NCBI RefSeq assembly: GCF_001949145.1
Contig: NW_019091474.1
Location: forward strand, 1,200,945 to 1,226,125
DNA from: Acanthaster planci
Lineage: Eukaryota; Echinodermata; Asteroidea; Valvatida; Acanthasteridae
Reading direction: 5' to 3'
DNA length: 25,181 bases
Shown: positions 20,948 through 25,181 of the stretch, piece after piece
Numbering within the stretch: the first letter of the stretch is position 1
Layout: each line of letters begins with the position of its first letter
Translations under genes and position numbers: made by a program
Notes under the pieces: generated by a model
Database searches by the model: none
What the model saw: the letters and a program-made list of their open reading frames with translations, nothing else
Told to the model about the DNA's origin: nothing

Positions 20948-21175
20948 ACATTGATTTATTTCAATAATTTTTTAGTTCAGCGAGTTTATTTTTTTTAAAA
21001 ACACTCTCATCAAGGAAATGGTTCATGATAGACTGTACAGTCCTATCAACAACCTCTGACATACATTGATTTATTTTAATAATTTTTTAGTTCGGCGAGT
21101 TTATTTAAAAAAAACACTTTCATCAAGGAAATGGTTCATGATAGACTGTACACTCCTATCCACAACCTCTGACAT
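20948..21175. repeat. 115-bp tandem duplication
   Basis: Two adjacent copies (20948-21062 and about 21063-21175) share acattgatttattt, ttttttagttc, gcgagtttatt, catcaaggaaatggttcatg and cctctgacat, with a few substitutions and A/T-run length changes. They lie in the gene A intron after Ig exon 3. Confidence 0.88.
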
Positions 21176-21382
21176 ACCACAATGTATAAGTAAAATAAAT
21201 CAGTGAAGACAAATAAATATATAAGTCGGCAAGTGTAAATGGAAGGTATCTGACACATAATGAGCGAATCTCGAATTTCGTTTTCCAGTTCTATCATTCA
21301 TACAACAAGGGCAAGCGGGAAATTAGCTGATAATTTGTGAAATTCAACGAGCCCATACTGACAAAATCAACTGAAATATTAC

Positions 21383-21706
21383 CTGATTGTTGACCAATCA
21401 AGCGAAGTGTCACAGCAACCCTTCGTCCAGACCCAGTGGCTGTACACGTGAGGTTCTCTCGTTGTCCACTCTGCACGGGCGGTACGGTAATCGTGCTACT
21501 CGTGTTAAATAATCTGGATCCGACTACTTCTTCATTGCTCTCCATGCCTGCAGTCTTTCCATTGATTGTCCATGTTATTTCTGCCGCCGGTTTGGTGTCC
21601 GTGGCCAAGCAGGTGAACATTTGGCTGCTGGTTTGTGGGATGTGCGAGTGGTTGCCCCGTACAATTCCAGTTGTCTCGTCGATGATGTACACAGACTGTG
21701 GTGGTA
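21383..21706 (-). CDS. Gene A Ig exon 3 (C2-like domain)
   Basis: Acceptor ttattcccttacag and donor GTAATA bound 324 nt (108 codons), phase 1 to phase 1, open throughout. The domain begins PPQSVYIID. It then shows MFTCLATDTKPAAEITW, resembling the C-x-A-x-x-x-x-P-x-x-x-I-x-W pattern of CD80-like C2-set domains in nectins and B7-type proteins. It ends with ENLTCTATGSG and VAVTLRLIG. NHS, NTS and NLT are possible glycosylation sites. This is the membrane-proximal Ig of gene A and is absent from gene B. The set assignment is by eye only. Confidence 0.85.
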
Positions 21707-22027
21707 CTGTAAGGGAATAATGCAGCTGATATTAGAACAGAAACACCCAAGGAACCGAGATAATGAGACAAAACTAACAAAACTAAGAGAGGGCACAGAA
21801 TCAAACGAACAATACTGGAAAGCCGTCCACCTCAGCAATGCTAAGTGTATTCGATGCAACTGGTACTGTGCCAAGAGTTTCAAGCAAGCATCTCACGTTT
21901 TCTGCGCTCTTCTGATTGCCTGTTGATGTACAGTTATTGCCTATGTTGTCAGCGCCTATTTTGAGGAGAGATATGGGTTGTCATAAAATGTGACAACGTG
22001 GAAAGCACATTCAGTATTTTCACCCAC

Positions 22028-22321
22028 CTGCTACTGTCAGCGTTGTACTTTTCCACACCGTTGTGAGCGAGTAACGAACCTCACACTTGTATCTTCCCTC
22101 GTCGGTTAATTGAAGATTATCAATCGTCAAATTGCAGCCATGGTTGTCGTAGTCGAAGGTATATTTCTGCTCGTCGAGGACATCTTGTAAAATCGTGCCA
22201 TCTACCAACCATGTAAAGTTGATGTTTGGAAAGCCGAGAGGAACATTTTTGACGAAACATCCCAAGGTAGCACTTTCTCCTATTCTACTCAACAAGGGAG
22301 TAGTCTCTGCTAATTCGATTC
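22028..22321 (-). CDS. Gene A Ig exon 2 (V/I-set-like domain)
   Basis: This exon runs from acceptor tttttgtgcag to donor GTGGGT, phase 1 to phase 1, 294 nt (98 codons), fully open. The encoded domain has the classic Ig layout: ATLGC for the B-strand cysteine, NFTWLVDG for the C-strand tryptophan, LTIDNLQLTDEGRYKC for the E-F strands and second cysteine, and STTLTVAG for the G strand. The LTDEGRYKC block is the canonical DxGxYxC signature that the first Ig of this gene lacks. An extra cysteine (HGCNL) lies in the middle. NFT and NLT are possible N-glycosylation sites. It is expected to sit outside the cell and take part in ligand binding or adhesion; the ligand is unknown. Confidence 0.88.
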
Positions 22322-22773
22322 CTGCACAAAAATAATAAAAACACGTCTAGAGAAATCATAACGAAACTAGCACAATGGTGACTAAGGTAATGTCTCAGTG
22401 ATTCCCTCATTTATGTATAAAGTGGATTCTACAATGCATTAATCCAGTTCATAGTTCACCCAAAGTCTTTTAATTCTTTATCTGAAAATGAGCTTCTCGT
22501 AATTTAAGAGTAAACTGTGTAACTACACTTCTTCGTCTTACTCCTTTGTCAAGTTTACCTTTCTCATCTTTATTGAATAAAATAGTAGCATGTGATGTTC
22601 CTTAAAATACAATAGTGACGAAACACAAAAGTAAACAATTTCCACTTGACATAATTTGAAGCGACATTGCAGGGTAAGAAACAATATTATATTCAAATTC
22701 CCCATTCCTTCATTTATTTTAAATGCATAAATTACATTAAATTGCAAAAAATAAAATCATTTCCAAGGATGGA

Positions 22774-22962
22774 TTTGCGATGGGGAGATATTAATTAATA
22801 TTGAGATTTTTGCCCTGCCCGACGTGTATGATAACACTGTATACTCAGTTTTTCCCTCGGAAGGCATTAGGGCAATCGAGTGGTTAAGACATCTGCACTA
22901 ACGAGTACGCTTGTGTTTTTTTTCACACGCCTTTGTGGGCAATCACTGAGTATACAGTCTTG
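22774..22962. repeat. Foldback copy with tRNA 5'-half-like core
   Basis: It begins tgcgatggggagatattaat, like the left end of the 10218 element, has the cactgtatactcag arm and ends with its complement ctgagtatacagt. The centre reads gggcaatcgagtggttaaga, an A-box-like tRNA 5' half, followed by cgagtacgcttgtg, which matches the segment next to the T-arm in the gapped copy. The T-arm itself is missing. Confidence 0.7.
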
Positions 22963-23053
22963 AAACACACACCGGACAGAGCAAAACTCCAAATATTAGC
23001 TAAGAAAGTTAATGTTTTACTCCATGCCATGACGTGACGTCCTTTTTACTTAC

Positions 23054-23354
23054 TCTGAAAGACAATGAGTGTGAAGTTACTTATTCTGATTCCTCCTGCT
23101 GAAGACACATGACAAGCAAACGCAGCGTTGTTCAGCGACATTGAAATGTTTGGAATGGTTAGGACTCCGTTTGTGCTGTTCAGCTTATATGGACTTCTCA
23201 GATGCTGAGCAATTCGTAATGACTGCCTGATTTTTGAGCCACTCGATGTCTGCACCAGTGCCGTTGAGGCACAGTGGCATCGTCATGCCGTTAGCTACAG
23301 CTGCTTCACATTCCAGCTTTACATCCTCTCCCTGAACCACCGTCACAATCGTTT
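23054..23354 (-). pseudogene. Gene A V-like Ig exon 1, frameshifted
   Basis: A clean acceptor (ttttattag) and donor (GTAAGT) bound an exon whose two halves read in different frames. The first half contains LECEAAV, PLC, DIEWLK and TNC. The second half contains LTIPNISMSLNNAAFAC and ends FTLIVFQ. Together they match the gene B Ig exon cysteine for cysteine, including the LNxxxFxC end in place of the usual DxGxYxC. The exon is 301 nt, but a phase 1-to-1 exon must be a multiple of 3, so one base is extra. The frame changes near 23190-23195, just before a TAA in the first frame. Either the gene is damaged or the assembly has a one-base error here. Confidence is high for the Ig identity and moderate for a true pseudogene. 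Confidence 0.7.
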
Positions 23355-23691
23355 CTAATAAAAGAAATAGTACAAACATCAGTCTTATGACCCTTGGATT
23401 TCATTTTGGTTAAGAGGATTCACTTTGTGAAAATCGCGATCATGTTCTTACCAAAAGATTGCTCTCCAAGGAACATCAGTGAAAGTAAAGTTCATAGTTT
23501 CTCCGTGGGAGCTACTGTAAACTGCCCCCTGTTCACGATTTAGTGTACCTTGTGTTTAGACCTACGATTTCTAAGAACCTGCAGAGCCTCTGACTAGCTA
23601 CATACCGTCCAGTTTTTATTTTGTAGTTGGCTGGTCAAGTATGGATCATTTATAAAAAGTATAAATGACATATTTGGCTACTTTCACTTAC

Positions 23692-23756
23692 CACATGAAG
23701 TGGTAAAACGTGAAATCCATCAAGCACACAACGACCAATGCGTACAGCTGCCTCAT
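23692..23756 (-). CDS. Gene A candidate signal-peptide exon (phase mismatch)
   Basis: Starting at an ATG at 23756, this stretch encodes a short hydrophobic leader beginning MRQLYALVVVCL and ends at a good donor, GTAAGT. It resembles the leader of gene B (MEHLYLMIMACL): both have a polar pair, then LY, a hydrophobic run and CL. The position 340 bases before the first Ig exon fits. The problem is phase. The exon is 65 nt and ends after two codon bases, whereas the next exon needs one, and joining them as seen makes a TGA stop at the junction. It may carry an indel, be an assembly error, or not be the real first exon. Confidence 0.45.
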
Positions 23757-25181
23757 GTCAGAGGAGGAAATCAGTTGTCAAATTTGTGAGACAAACGTGT
23801 TATGAGACAAGCTTCGTGTGATACAAGCGTTATAGGGAAAACGAAATTCAAAGTGAAATCCAAAGTACTGGAGATTCATTTGATTACGTGCATCACCGAA
23901 TTTGGAGACACTCGATTCGGGGTGAAAAGGATCCGAATCGCCATAGAATACTTATACTCGATACAGAGTATAAGTAAACAACCATGAAATTCGATATTTG
24001 GACTCAGTAAGTTCGAAACCACGTGCATTGGCCAGCGTATCCGGTACATGATAATACACAATTTGTATTGATTTCCTTTTCAAGTTGATATCTGTTGGCC
24101 TGTATGGACGGAAATACTAAACATGTACGTCCAGAACAGGTCTCTCTCCTATTTAAATGTACCATTCCAGTTACGGATATTCCATCTGGTGCATTGGTTG
24201 TTTCAAAGTGTTAATTCCAAATGTTTGTGCCCAATAACACTGTAGTATTCCGTATGCATTTAGCCATACATTATCCAGTCCAACCTTTTTTCAGTGTTTA
24301 CATGTAAACTGATAATCATTATACAGTTATCATTGAACTATGGGGTTTGTTTATTCTTTGGGGTGTATGAAGTATGTCCCTCATAAGTAAAGAATGAGCC
24401 AACCGAAACACTCTCTTTGTTCACCCAAAGTGAAAGTGCGGCATTCAGTTCTGCACCAAACATCTGTTAATTAATCTAATTGATCTAACACAAAGCACTA
24501 GACGCTTTGCATGGTAGCCATCAGACAGGACAGCTCTTTTGTTCCACACAGGGAAACCTCCTTTGTGCATACCGTATGGAACAAAAACATTGGCCTGCAA
24601 GATGGCAGCCATGCAAACCCACTTATCGATAATACAACCCCACGGAGCCATTGTGCACTGTCTGCTTGTCTCACTGAAATCTATACAAGACGAGGTGGCG
24701 CCCCGTTAGAGGGACATAGTTTCAGATTATTCTCACCGGAAGGAAATTTCATCACAATTGTTAATACTGCACCAATTTATTTCTACATGCGATCTACTGT
24801 CATACATGCTAGGCCTAAAGTGTGAAGATAAATATACGCACAGAGCAGGAAGTAATAGCATTACATGTATGGGGACTTGGCGTAGTATTACTCGATGTGA
24901 GTCCCACCATAATCACATTGCGTTGTGAAACTCTATGTAAACACAGGACATACAGCCATAATTGTAATGCACTACACAATCTGTGTTGAAACCCTTACTG
25001 AGCGCTTTGCTTTATCTAATTAATACCTTACATTATGATGACTCAGTTCTTATTGTACGCGGTTATAATGCACAACCCCACTACAAATAGTACTCTATTC
25101 GTGTATTTTAGTTTTAAAATGTAATTAATATTACATGTTTGTTTCTTAAATGCATTTAATAATGGTAAATGGATTTACTTA
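23757..25181. other. Region upstream of gene A
   Basis: No coding exon is supported. It holds the 24506-24617 foldback and a small palindrome, acttatactcgatacagagt with flanks, near 23950-23975. The gene A promoter would lie here if 23756 is the true first exon. Confidence 0.5.
24506..24617. repeat. Foldback element upstream of gene A
   Basis: Left arm tttgcatggtagccatcaga and right arm gatggcagccatgcaaa are inverted copies, with further pairing of ttttgttcca / tggaacaaaa inside. No coding potential; MITE-like. Confidence 0.7.

Larger units (their letters stand above)
12741..23756 (-). other. Gene A: multi-exon Ig-family transmembrane receptor with ITIM/ITSM-type tail
   Basis: This is a composite model on the minus strand. 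Exons in order: candidate signal exon 23756-23692, V-like Ig 23354-23054 (frame-broken), Ig 22321-22028, Ig 21706-21383, possible stem exon 19979-19911, transmembrane 18831-18733, microexon 17943-17919 (or alternative 18438-18402), tail exons 15066-14981 and 14585-14466, and last exon 13013-12741. The intact ectodomain exons all start and end in phase 1, so they can be added or skipped without changing frame. The tail carries YEEN, VTYIDV and TQYADI tyrosine sites plus a basic proline-rich end. The predicted product is a type I plasma-membrane receptor of roughly 500-550 residues that could recruit SH2 proteins through the tail. Gene B downstream is a paralogue in the same orientation. Weak points are the first two exons, which do not join in frame, and an unidentified phase 1-to-0 exon before the last exon. 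Confidence 0.75.

Overview
The window looks like nuclear DNA of an animal, most likely a marine invertebrate deuterostome; a lancelet-like chordate is my best guess but is not proven. Genes are broken into short exons with GT/AG borders. The surrounding DNA is AT-rich and full of small foldback elements. The recognisable protein domains are immunoglobulin (Ig), single-pass transmembrane and tyrosine-motif tails. I see no bacterial-style operons, no rRNA and no intact tRNA.

The main content is two tandem, paralogous, multi-exon Ig-receptor genes, both on the minus strand and so read from high to low coordinates. Gene A (about 23.8 kb down to 12.7 kb) has a candidate signal exon, a V-like Ig exon carrying a frame break, two intact Ig exons, a possible stem exon and a transmembrane exon. 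Its tail exons include a 25-nt microexon and end in a last exon with an ITIM-type motif (VTYIDV) and an ITSM-type motif (TQYADI). Gene B (9637 down to 746) has a signal exon, one Ig exon, a transmembrane exon, a homologous 25-nt microexon, homologous 86-nt and NPYEE exons, and a homologous last exon. That last exon has weaker tyrosine motifs but the same APPRPRRG block. Intron phases match position by position: phase 1 outside the cell, then 1-2, 2-1, 1-1, and finally a phase-0 last exon. This conservation is the strongest support for the models, because the single exons are too short to be convincing alone. In both genes a phase 1-to-0 exon just before the last exon was not identified with confidence.

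The rest is introns and intergenic DNA with mobile-element debris. It holds a solo LTR inside gene B, two copies of one inverted-repeat MITE in gene B introns, a nested palindrome in a gene A intron, and a foldback family with a tRNA-like core (three copies, one holding the 148-base N gap). It also holds other foldbacks, a 21-bp minisatellite, a 115-bp tandem duplication, and a hammerhead-ribozyme-like fold near the left end.

Together the two genes look like a small cluster of inhibitory-type or adhesion-type Ig receptors that have diverged in ectodomain size and tail signalling. Gene A may be losing its amino-terminal end. No homology search was run; every family call rests on motifs and exon structure.
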